DNA of 5,310 nt. Source: JACMLD01 sp036500065. GTDB taxonomy: Bacteria > Bacteroidota > Bacteroidia > Chitinophagales > Chitinophagaceae. The notes under the pieces were generated by a model, which was not told where the DNA came from, did no database searches, and was given only the letters and a program-made list of their open reading frames with translations. Location of the stretch: NCBI GenBank assembly GCA_036500065.1, contig DASYCT010000506.1:1-5310 (forward strand), read 5' to 3'. Positions 1-5,310 of this stretch are shown one piece after another. Position 1 is the stretch's first letter. Each line of letters begins with the position of its first letter. A program made the position numbers and the translations under genes.

Positions 1-75
1 TGGCTGCAAAAAGAAAAGCCGCTGAAGGATTCAACCGCCGGCCAGCCCGCTGCTCCTGCCGCCTCTAATTATTAA
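1..75 (+). CDS. C-terminal end of an unidentified protein (partial)
   Basis: Frame 1 is open from the window edge and ends at a TAA at 73-75, giving 24 residues beginning WLQKEKPLKD and ending in an Ala/Pro-rich tail (PAAPAASNY). The tail is low in complexity and probably disordered. Only 11 bases separate this stop from the rhodanese ATG on the same strand, so the two are probably co-transcribed. I do not recognise the protein: too little is present to assign a family. That it is a real gene end rests on the tight spacing, the reading direction and codon use like that of the neighbours. Confidence 0.5.
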   Translation, partial: WLQKEKPLKDSTAGQPAAPAASNY

Positions 76-86
76 ATGTTTTAATC

Positions 87-395
87 ATGAAGACCATTAC
101 AGTAGAAGCATTAAAAGCAAGAATCGACGCGGGTGAAAAGCTGCATATACTCGACGTGCGTGAACCGGCCGAATACGCCGAATTCAATATTGGCGCCAAA
201 CTCGTGCCGCTGGGCCAAATTCAATCCATGCAGATAGACGACCTGGAAGATTGGAAAAACGAAGAAGTGATCATCCACTGCCGCAGCGGCAAACGCAGCG
301 GCATGGCCTGTATGTTTCTCGAAACGATGGGCTTTACCAATACCGTCAACGTGGAAGGCGGCATGCTAGCCTGGCAGGAAATGATAAAGGGCTAG
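87..395 (+). CDS. Single-domain rhodanese-like sulfurtransferase
   Basis: This 102-residue protein is one complete rhodanese domain with no signal peptide or membrane segment, so it is probably cytoplasmic. The family carries sulfane sulfur as a persulfide on a loop cysteine and passes it to acceptors such as cyanide, thiols or partner proteins. Visible landmarks are the LDVREPAEY segment (22-30), the beta strand VIIHC leading to Cys65, the six-residue active loop CRSGKRS (65-71) and the C-terminal NVEGGMLAW motif (88-96). The loop is intact and resembles PspE/GlpE-type single-domain enzymes. The start has an A/T-rich leader (attaaatgttttaatc) and no Shine-Dalgarno sequence, as is usual in Bacteroidota. 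It lies 11 bases after the upstream gene and meets the convergent receptor gene within a shared CTAG. The physiological acceptor cannot be read from the sequence. Confidence 0.93.
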   Translation: MKTITVEALKARIDAGEKLHILDVREPAEYAEFNIGAKLVPLGQIQSMQIDDLEDWKNEEVIIHCRSGKRSGMACMFLETMGFTNTVNVEGGMLAWQEMIKG

Positions 396-2839
396 AATTT
401 CACATTCAGCGCCACCATTATATTCCTCCCCGCCATCGGGAAATAAAAGTTTTCCCTGACAAGCGACTGGTCGTAGAAATAACTATACGTGTACCCGTTG
501 GATTCGTATTTTCTATCCCAGATATTATTTACCTGCGCTACCAGCGTGATGTCTTTCAATCCCTTATTGTGGAAACTGTATTGCAGCCGCAGGTCCTCCG
601 CGAAATAGCCGTCGATCTGTTTGCTGGCGCTGCTGGTATTGTCGAGGTACTGCCGGTCGGTATACTTACTGATTAAATCCACCTCTGCATTGCTGAAGGG
701 AAACAGGCTGACCAGTCCCGAACCGATGATATCGGGTGAAAAAGACAGGTCGGGATTTTTGTAGTTAAACGTATCCTGTTTTATAAGATTAAAACCTGCG
801 TCGTACCGTGGAACATTGTCCTGGAAGTTTTTGATCTTGTTCTGGCTCAGGGTAAGATTACCGCTTACCTGCAGGAGCCTGCTTAGCTTGTATCTTCCCT
901 GCAATTCAATGCCCAGCCGGTAGCTTTGAGGCACATTTATCCGAACGGCATTGCCTACATCATTGATCTTTCCCGTCAGCACAAGCTGATCTTTATAATC
1001 CATGTAATATAAATTCACTCCCCAGCTATAATTGAAGGTACTCTTTTCAAGACCCGCTTCCCAGTCGTTCAACTGTTCCCGGGTAGGTTCACGGGTAGCT
1101 GTCCCGGTTTCATAATCATCCCTGTTGGGTTCCTTATTGGCGACGGCATAGGAAGCATAAGCCGATAAAGCACCGATAGAATACGAAAGCCCGAGCTTGG
1201 GATTAAAGAAATTGAACGTTTTGTTTACCCGCAGGTCGGGAAAATCCTGTGTGCCGTTGATGGTATAATCCACTCTCCGGTATTGCAGGTCTGCCAATGC
1301 TTCCAGCCGCGGACTGATCTTGTACTGGTACTTGGCATACAGGTTTGCATCTTTCTTGATGGCCTTGTCATAATACCATTCATAATTGGTGGGAACCCCG
1401 CCGTTTTGCGCCCAGGTGATATTGCCATAATGCTTACCGTCATACTCATTCCATCCCCCGCCGAACGTAAACTGGTCTTTATTGGTTTTGTGCAGCAGCG
1501 AGAAAATAGTTCCGTACAGGTTATTATCCAGCCAGAGCTGGCGCACCAGGTCGGTAGTTTCGATAGTCGTGCTTCCCACGACGACGGCAGGCAGGCCATA
1601 ATCGGCATAAGCCTGGTTGTTTTTATATTCCTCGTAATAACCCTTTCCTTTTGATAAATACAGGGCCACGTTCAGCGACCAGGCCGTATCAAACCGGTGG
1701 TCGAAGAAGAGCTGGTAATGATCCTGCTGGTAATTATCGGTCTGGTTGGGATAGGTGAATACATTGTACTTACGCGGGTTGCTGTTAAACAGGTTGAGCG
1801 AATCCGCAGGTGTATTGTACAAAGAACCTACATTGTTGTAATAGTGTTGCAGCAGGCTGTCCTTGTTATAAAATAGTTTATACTCCGGTATGCCGTTCCA
1901 TGCCTGGTAGGTTTTTTCTTTTCCCGAAATAATGTTGAAACGCAGGGAGGACTTACCGGAGAAATAAGCGCCGCTCAGGTAAAAACTGCTGAGATTGGTG
2001 CTGGCGCGGTCGATAAACCCATCGCTGGCAATACGGGACAGCCGGGCGTCCACGGTAAAATGATTGTCGATAAGACCCGTGCCGAGTTTTACGGTACTCT
2101 TCCAGGAATTGAAGGAGCCGAAACTGTTGTTTACTTCTGCATACGCCTTTTCGTTGTATTCGTTCGTGCTCAGGTTGATGCTCGCCCCAAAAGCGCCCGG
2201 CCCATTGGAGGAAGTACCGACACCCCGCTGTATTTGGATGCTGTTGAGCGAGGAAGCCATGTCGGGGATGTCTACGAAATACGTTCCCTGGCTTTCCGCA
2301 TCGTTGTAAGGAATACCGTTTACGGTCACGTTGATACGCGTAGCATCGGTGCCGCGGATGCGGATACTGGTATAGCCAATGCCGTTCCCTGCATCAGAGG
2401 TCACCGTCACGGAAGGCGTTTGGTTAAGGACAAAAGGAAGGTCCTGCCCCAGGTTCTGCTTTTCTATGTCCTGCTTGTTAAGGTTGGTTTTGGCAAACGG
2501 GGCTTTCGTGCCTGCCCGCAGTGCCTTTATTTCTACCGGGTCAAGAAACAGCGTACTGTGCTGAAGGGTTATCTGGATAGTAGGCTCGGGCAGCAGCAAT
2601 TTTATTTCCACGGTCGTATAGCCTACGCTGCTTACCCGGCAGCTAAGGCGGCCGGTTTCTTTGGTGGTAAGGCTGAGCACCCCCTCTTCATTGGCGATAA
2701 AAAGCCCCGTTTTTTCCAGTTCAATGGTAGCATTGGGCACGGGCGCCCCGTTTTCGTCCGTCACGTGGATAGTCGTTTTCGATTGGGCTGCCAGCAAGGT
2801 GGTCATCAGCAGGCAAATGCCTGAAAGCAAGGTTCTCAT
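392..2839 (-). CDS. TonB-dependent outer-membrane receptor, TPP-riboswitch controlled, probable thiamine importer
   Basis: This 815-residue protein is a full-length TonB-dependent receptor that would import a ligand across the outer membrane using TonB/ExbBD energy. Domains in order: signal peptide 1-18 (cleavage after LLAA, before QSK); a carboxypeptidase-regulatory-like beta-sandwich at about 22-95, common in Bacteroidota receptors; a TonB-box-like segment near LDPVEIKAL (99-107); the plug at about 115-228 with IRIRGTDATRINVTVNG (159-175) and QIQRGVGTSSNGPGAFGASINL (202-223, the end of the plug); and a beta barrel at about 231-815 ending in the aromatic-terminated strand MVALNVKF. The ATG at 2839 is chosen because the signal peptide starts there; the frame is open further up to 3289, but that stretch is the riboswitch leader. 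The TPP riboswitch directly upstream points to thiamine or a precursor as substrate, as known for OMthi/Omr1 receptors of Bacteroidota. Receptor identity is strong; the substrate is inferred from regulation. No partner gene follows it: the next gene is convergent. Confidence 0.95.
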   Translation of the reverse strand: MRTLLSGICLLMTTLLAAQSKTTIHVTDENGAPVPNATIELEKTGLFIANEEGVLSLTTKETGRLSCRVSSVGYTTVEIKLLLPEPTIQITLQHSTLFLDPVEIKALRAGTKAPFAKTNLNKQDIEKQNLGQDLPFVLNQTPSVTVTSDAGNGIGYTSIRIRGTDATRINVTVNGIPYNDAESQGTYFVDIPDMASSLNSIQIQRGVGTSSNGPGAFGASINLSTNEYNEKAYAEVNNSFGSFNSWKSTVKLGTGLIDNHFTVDARLSRIASDGFIDRASTNLSSFYLSGAYFSGKSSLRFNIISGKEKTYQAWNGIPEYKLFYNKDSLLQHYYNNVGSLYNTPADSLNLFNSNPRKYNVFTYPNQTDNYQQDHYQLFFDHRFDTAWSLNVALYLSKGKGYYEEYKNNQAYADYGLPAVVVGSTTIETTDLVRQLWLDNNLYGTIFSLLHKTNKDQFTFGGGWNEYDGKHYGNITWAQNGGVPTNYEWYYDKAIKKDANLYAKYQYKISPRLEALADLQYRRVDYTINGTQDFPDLRVNKTFNFFNPKLGLSYSIGALSAYASYAVANKEPNRDDYETGTATREPTREQLNDWEAGLEKSTFNYSWGVNLYYMDYKDQLVLTGKINDVGNAVRINVPQSYRLGIELQGRYKLSRLLQVSGNLTLSQNKIKNFQDNVPRYDAGFNLIKQDTFNYKNPDLSFSPDIIGSGLVSLFPFSNAEVDLISKYTDRQYLDNTSSASKQIDGYFAEDLRLQYSFHNKGLKDITLVAQVNNIWDRKYESNGYTYSYFYDQSLVRENFYFPMAGRNIMVALNVKF

Positions 2840-2913
2840 GCTAAAATTAGTTGGCCGGCTGAATAAAATAAATAGGGGAAATGCTGCAGAAAATAAAAGA
2901 GAAAGGAGCCGGT

Positions 2914-3025
2914 TCACCTTCCCTGCGCAGGCATTACCCTGTTCAGGTTCTACGGGTATTATCTCAGCCATCCCGGGCAGGTTCAAAGCTGTTTTGACCC
3001 TGCCCGGAATTAGCACCCCGAGGAC
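2914..3025 (-). promoter_or_regulatory. TPP riboswitch (THI element) aptamer
   Basis: Read on the - strand, the conserved parts of a thiamine pyrophosphate aptamer occur in order. P2 is the GGGGTGC at 3019-3013 pairing with ACCC at 2957-2954. P3 is CCGGGCAGG at 3007-2999 pairing perfectly with CCTGCCCGG at 2981-2973, extended by TCAAA/TTTGA after one G-A mismatch. The pyrimidine-binding CTGAGA lies at about 2967-2962. P4 is ACCT (2948-2945) with AGG of AGGG (2924-2921), and P5 is CAGG (2941-2938) with CCTG (2931-2928) around the conserved loop. GTAGAACCTGAACAGG and AATGCCTGCGCAGGGA match the known pyrophosphate-sensor half closely. P1 is weak: only about 3 pairs (3023-3021 with 2919-2917) are evident. 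P3 is longer than in the E. coli thiM aptamer, which is a normal variable position. The element would repress the receptor gene when TPP is plentiful. It ends about 75 bases before the ATG at 2839. Confidence 0.96.
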
Positions 3026-3055
3026 GCTGTTCTCCCGCCATAGCGGGGAAAGCCA

Positions 3056-3063
3056 CAAAGTTA
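3056..3063 (-). promoter_or_regulatory. Candidate -7 promoter element for the riboswitch-receptor transcript
   Basis: On the - strand this reads TAACTTTG, an exact match to the Bacteroidota -7 consensus TAnnTTTG. It lies just upstream of the aptamer, so transcription starting a few bases downstream (near 3050) would give a leader of about 210 bases holding a small GC hairpin (CCCGC/GCGGG, 3047-3034), the whole aptamer and the expression platform. A clear -33 element is not visible: the nearest TTG is only 14 bases upstream of the -7 box, less than the usual spacing. The assignment therefore rests on the -7 match and on its sensible position. Confidence 0.5.
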
Positions 3064-3128
3064 AGGAGGAAAAGATGCAATACCTGTAACATTTTACGGC
3101 AGTCTTCCGTCCCACTAAAAATCTGTTT

Positions 3129-3848
3129 ATGAAGAACATCTTATTCCTGCTCCTGGCAGCCCTCCCACTGGCCCTCGCCGCCCAGGACAAAGTCATCAAC
3201 GACCCCGACGCACAGGCCCGGGTGGTGGGCCCTTTCCATGCCATTAAAGTGTCTACAGGAATCCAGCTCATCATAAAGCAGGGCGCCACGGACGCAGTAG
3301 CGGTAAGCGCATCAGATAAGGAAACACGCGACCATATAAAAACGGAAGTAGTGAACGGCGTATTGAAAATTTATTTCGACATCGACTTCTGGAGTGAGAT
3401 AAAAACGTTTAAAAACAGGAAACTGAAAGCCTATGTTTCGTTGAAAGAGATCGATGGGTTCAGTGGTTCTTCAGGTTCCAATACTACTGTCGATGGCAGT
3501 ATCAGCGCAGGCCGTCTTACCATAGACCTCTCTTCCGGCGCATATTTCAAAGGTGATATTAAGGCCAATAATCTTAGTGTCAGCCAGGGCAGTGGTTCTC
3601 ACGGGGACATGAGCGGCCAGGCCCAGGCGCTTACGGTGAAAACCCACAGCGGAGCCCATTTTGCCGGGTACGGCATTGCCAGCAGTGAATGCAACGCCGA
3701 TGCCCACAGTGGTGGAAAGATTGAGATTACCGTCAACAAAGAACTGGTGGCGGAAGCCAGCAGCGGCGGCGGCATTTTCTATAAAGGTGTGGGCCTTATC
3801 ACACACGTATCTACCAGCAGCGGCGGCAGGATAAAAAGGGATAGCTGA
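3129..3848 (+). CDS. GIN-domain (DUF2807) secreted beta-helix protein, paralogue 1
   Basis: This 239-residue protein has a signal peptide (1-18, cleavage after LALAA before QDK) and then matches the 'putative auto-transporter adhesin head GIN domain' family, which is common and often multi-copy in Bacteroidota and has no firmly established function. After a conserved N-terminal part (VINDPDAQ, FHAIKVS, AVSASD, IKTEV, NRKLKAYVS), a C-terminal beta-helix-like region from about 115 to 234 has a Ser-Gly turn every 18-21 residues. The slots at 118, 139, 158, 177, 197, 215 and 234 hold Asn, Tyr, His, His, Lys, Gly and Arg. It has one cysteine, Cys188, shared with the downstream paralogue. There is no lipobox, no transmembrane helix after the signal and no type IX sorting domain, so a periplasmic or surface location is inferred only. 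It is divergent from the receptor and 77 bases upstream of its paralogue, so probably in an operon with it. Start fixed by the signal peptide. Confidence 0.9.
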   Translation: MKNILFLLLAALPLALAAQDKVINDPDAQARVVGPFHAIKVSTGIQLIIKQGATDAVAVSASDKETRDHIKTEVVNGVLKIYFDIDFWSEIKTFKNRKLKAYVSLKEIDGFSGSSGSNTTVDGSISAGRLTIDLSSGAYFKGDIKANNLSVSQGSGSHGDMSGQAQALTVKTHSGAHFAGYGIASSECNADAHSGGKIEITVNKELVAEASSGGGIFYKGVGLITHVSTSSGGRIKRDS

Positions 3849-3869
3849 TCTTTTATTACCAGTCCGAAA

Positions 3870-3899
3870 CTTGCAGCTTGCGGCCGTTGCTTGCAGCTT
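3870..3899 (+). repeat. CTTGCAG short repeat in the intergenic gap
   Basis: Two identical ten-base copies of CTTGCAGCTT lie at 3870-3879 and 3890-3899, 20 bases apart. The stretch can be read as degenerate heptamers: CTTGCAG, CTTGCGG, CCGTTG (one base short), CTTGCAG, then CTTA. It occupies the middle of the 77-base gap between the two paralogues and encodes nothing. It could be a remnant of an interspersed intergenic repeat or a protein-binding site; neither can be decided from one copy. Confidence 0.55.
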
Positions 3900-3925
3900 A
3901 TTTAAAAAAGCAATAAATTTCCATA

Positions 3926-4642
3926 ATGAAACATATCTTCTTAACCCTCCTCGTAAGCACCCTTGCTACCGTTGGCTTTGCCCAATCAGCCGTGATAAAT
4001 GATGCCAATGCACAACCGCGTACGTTATCGGGCAGCTTTCATACCATCGAAGTTTCAAGCGCCGTTGATTTATTCCTCTCGCAGGGCACCGAAGAAGGGC
4101 TTGCAGTGAGCGCATCGGACGTAAAATGGAGAGGTAATATCAAAACCGAAGTAAAAGACGGCGTGTTGCATATCTGGTATGAAAACGTGGGCCGTATTTC
4201 TTTTGGACGCAACCGGAAACTCCGGGCCTATGTATCCTTTAAAACCCTCGATAAGCTGGTGGCTTCCGGTGCCAGCGATGTGTTGGTAGACGGTACGATA
4301 AAATCCGACCACCTGGAATTGCATTTTTCCGGTGCCAGCGATTTTAAAGGAGCTGTCGAGGCCAACACCCTGCGGGTGGATATAAAAGGCGCTTCCGATA
4401 TGACGATAAAAGGGACTGCTGGCGCTATCAACATCGACGCCAGCGGCGCCAGCGATTTTAAAGGCTACGACCTCGTATCACAAACCTGCGATTTAACTGC
4501 TTCGGGCGCTTCCGATATAAAAATCACCTGCAACAAAGAGCTGAATGCCACCGCCAGCGGAGCGAGCGATGTCCATATCAAAGGGAATGGCGTGATCCGC
4601 AATATGCGTAACAGCGGCGCCAGTTCGGTGAAGAAAGTTTAG
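3926..4642 (+). CDS. GIN-domain (DUF2807) secreted beta-helix protein with GASD turn ladder, paralogue 2
   Basis: This 238-residue protein is a tandem paralogue of the upstream gene. It has a signal peptide (1-19, cleavage after VGFA before QSA), the shared N-terminal motifs VINDANAQ, FHTIEVS, AVSASD, IKTEV and NRKLRAYVS, and a repetitive C-terminal region. Gly-Ala-Ser-Asp occurs at 115, 136, 155, 174, 194 and 212, and a seventh copy reads GASS at 231. The spacing of 18-21 residues fits one beta-helix coil per repeat, so the Asp side chains (118, 139, 158, 177, 197, 215) should stack in a line. Cysteines are at 188 and 202, the first conserved in the paralogue and the second not. The repeat is also visible in DNA: 17 identical bases at 4334-4350 and 4448-4464. 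The function is not established; an envelope or surface role is inferred from the signal peptide. It probably shares a transcript with the upstream paralogue, and its stop overlaps that of the convergent PorP/SprF gene. Confidence 0.92.
   Translation: MKHIFLTLLVSTLATVGFAQSAVINDANAQPRTLSGSFHTIEVSSAVDLFLSQGTEEGLAVSASDVKWRGNIKTEVKDGVLHIWYENVGRISFGRNRKLRAYVSFKTLDKLVASGASDVLVDGTIKSDHLELHFSGASDFKGAVEANTLRVDIKGASDMTIKGTAGAINIDASGASDFKGYDLVSQTCDLTASGASDIKITCNKELNATASGASDVHIKGNGVIRNMRNSGASSVKKV
4268..4627 (+). repeat. In-gene coil repeat: seven Gly-Ala-Ser-Asp/Ser turns
   Basis: This part of paralogue 2 encodes seven coils of 18-21 residues, each marked by GASD (six times) or GASS (last). Mostly the codons differ between copies, so the protein motif is conserved beyond DNA identity. 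One pair (4334-4350 and 4448-4464, 114 bases or two coils apart) is identical over 17 bases, both encoding GASDFKG, which hints at some recent duplication or conversion between coils. Confidence 0.85.
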
Positions 4643-5310
4643 AACCTCGGGCACTTAAAGAAATTGTGCGGCGCTCTTTTCTTCGCTATCCCCACAAAAG
4701 CCAGCGAGATTTCCATACTGTTCGTTCCCTTGGCGGCTGCGCCAAGCGCAGACACGTTCACATCATAGCTCATACCGATGGTAAGACCGTTATAATAGAA
4801 CCCCACATAGGGTGTCACGGCATCGTTGATACGCCAGTTGGTGCCGATCATAACATCGGTGACCTCGTTGGCATACAGTTCCATATACAGTCCCATCATT
4901 GCCTCGCTGGCATTTCCCTGGCTTACATACAAGGCGTTGGGTACGAGGGTCACCCCGTCGGAAGCTGCAATACGCGCACCCCCGTTCAGGCTGTACCGGA
5001 TCGGTAAACGAGCTTTATTGCCCGCGGAAAGAAAAGGGTCCTGGGGTTGTGTAAGATGGAATGCAGACAGACCGCCAAACAGGTTGATGTCCTGGTCGGG
5101 CCGCGCATCGTAATAAGCTATTCCCGCCCCGGCATCAAAACTGCTCACCGACGGCGTACTCAATATATCCGCAGAAGGAACGGAGGGATTATATCCTACA
5201 CCGGTCACCCACTGGTCACTGAACTGGAGCTTGGTAGGATCGATGCGGCGACCGATAAAACCGCCCTGCAATGCCATCGCCAGGTATTGGTCGCCATCGG
5301 GACCCCAACG
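4639..5310 (-). CDS. PorP/SprF-family type IX secretion membrane protein (5' end outside window)
   Basis: The frame is open from the right edge to a TAA at 4641-4639, giving 223 C-terminal residues. PorP/SprF proteins are outer-membrane beta-barrel proteins associated with the type IX secretion system and gliding of Bacteroidota, many encoded as paralogues next to surface adhesins. Family landmarks visible here are the ALQGGFIGRRIDPTKLQFSD segment near residue 13, FGGLSAFHLTQPQDPFL (78-94), a LPIRYSLNGGARI strand (102-114), the NWRINDAVTPYVGFYYNGL stretch (158-176) with the following IGMSYDVNVSAL, and the C-terminal FKCPRF. Family members are usually about 300-340 residues, so roughly 100 residues including the signal peptide are missing. 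An internal ATG at 5277 is not the start, because RWGPDGDQYLA precedes it in frame and continues the domain. Which PorP/SprF paralogue it is, and whether it serves secretion or gliding, cannot be told. It converges on the GIN-domain pair. Confidence 0.9.
   Translation of the reverse strand, partial: RWGPDGDQYLAMALQGGFIGRRIDPTKLQFSDQWVTGVGYNPSVPSADILSTPSVSSFDAGAGIAYYDARPDQDINLFGGLSAFHLTQPQDPFLSAGNKARLPIRYSLNGGARIAASDGVTLVPNALYVSQGNASEAMMGLYMELYANEVTDVMIGTNWRINDAVTPYVGFYYNGLTIGMSYDVNVSALGAAAKGTNSMEISLAFVGIAKKRAPHNFFKCPRF

Noticed and set aside
251..676. + strand frame overlapping the rhodanese and the receptor 3' end
   Set aside because: It runs out of frame through the rhodanese active-site region and then antisense to the receptor. 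Its Arg/His/Gln-rich translation looks like a shadow.
2060..2824. Long + strand open frames opposite the receptor N-terminal half
   Set aside because: They are antisense shadows of a clearly coding receptor plug and barrel. Their translations show no family motifs, signal peptides or sensible starts.
3087..3097. TAACATTTTAC as a promoter for paralogue 1
   Set aside because: It departs from TAnnTTTG and no convincing -33 partner is visible. A promoter must exist in this region but cannot be pinned down.
3471..3806. - strand frame inside GIN-domain paralogue 1
   Set aside because: It is antisense to a well-supported coding gene and its openness follows from that gene's codon composition.
3914..3921. 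TAAATTTC as a -7 promoter element for paralogue 2
   Set aside because: It is one base off the consensus and so close to the ATG at 3926 that the transcript would be leaderless. Co-transcription with the upstream paralogue explains the arrangement better.
3129..4642. GIN-domain proteins as type IX secretion cargo because a PorP/SprF gene is adjacent
   Set aside because: Neither protein has a recognisable C-terminal sorting domain: both end in short tails directly after the last coil, and the PorP/SprF gene is on the opposite strand.
4652..4670. GCAC/GTGC inverted repeat near the second convergent junction as a terminator
   Set aside because: It has only four pairs around an eleven-base A/T-rich loop and no U-run directly after the stem, too weak to call.
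4666..5113. + strand frames opposite the PorP/SprF gene
   Set aside because: They are antisense to a clear PorP/SprF domain with family motifs; no independent evidence supports them.
1..5310. CRISPR array, tRNA, rRNA, transposase or phage genes
   Set aside because: No regularly spaced repeats, cloverleaf, rRNA motif or transposase/integrase sequence was seen on either strand.

Overview
The window looks like a piece of a Bacteroidota chromosome, most likely Chitinophagaceae or a relative. That family-level placement is inference. The evidence is a PorP/SprF-family protein ending in the typical CPRF tail, a TonB-dependent receptor with an N-terminal carboxypeptidase-regulatory-like domain, two GIN-domain (DUF2807) secreted proteins, starts without Shine-Dalgarno sequences but preceded by A/T-rich leaders, and a TAnnTTTG-type -7 promoter element.

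Layout, left to right. (1) The last 24 codons of an unidentified + strand gene (1-75). (2) A small single-domain rhodanese, + strand (87-395). (3) A TonB-dependent outer-membrane receptor, - strand (392-2839), convergent with the rhodanese and overlapping it at the stop codons. (4) A 289-base divergent intergenic region (2840-3128) almost filled by a well-formed TPP (THI-element) riboswitch that points at the receptor, with a likely promoter behind it. (5) Two tandem + strand paralogues of the GIN-domain beta-helix family (3129-3848 and 3926-4642), separated by 77 bases containing a CTTGCAG repeat. (6) The C-terminal 223 residues of a PorP/SprF-family protein, - strand, cut by the right edge (4639-5310), again overlapping its convergent neighbour at the stop codon.

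The clearest biological reading is that the receptor is a thiamine-type (OMthi/Omr1-like) outer-membrane importer controlled by TPP. It stands alone here, without the inner-membrane transporter or thiamine kinase that accompany it in some Bacteroidota. The reading frame stays open upstream through the riboswitch to 3289, so an automatic caller could give the receptor a false 150-residue N-terminal extension; the signal peptide places the start at 2839. The two GIN-domain paralogues share the same coil register, but one has a nearly uniform Gly-Ala-Ser-Asp at each turn while the other has Asn, Tyr, His, His, Lys, Gly and Arg in the Asp slot. No wholly new system is evident. The riboswitch-controlled lone receptor and the contrasting turn ladders of the paralogues are the points most worth following.
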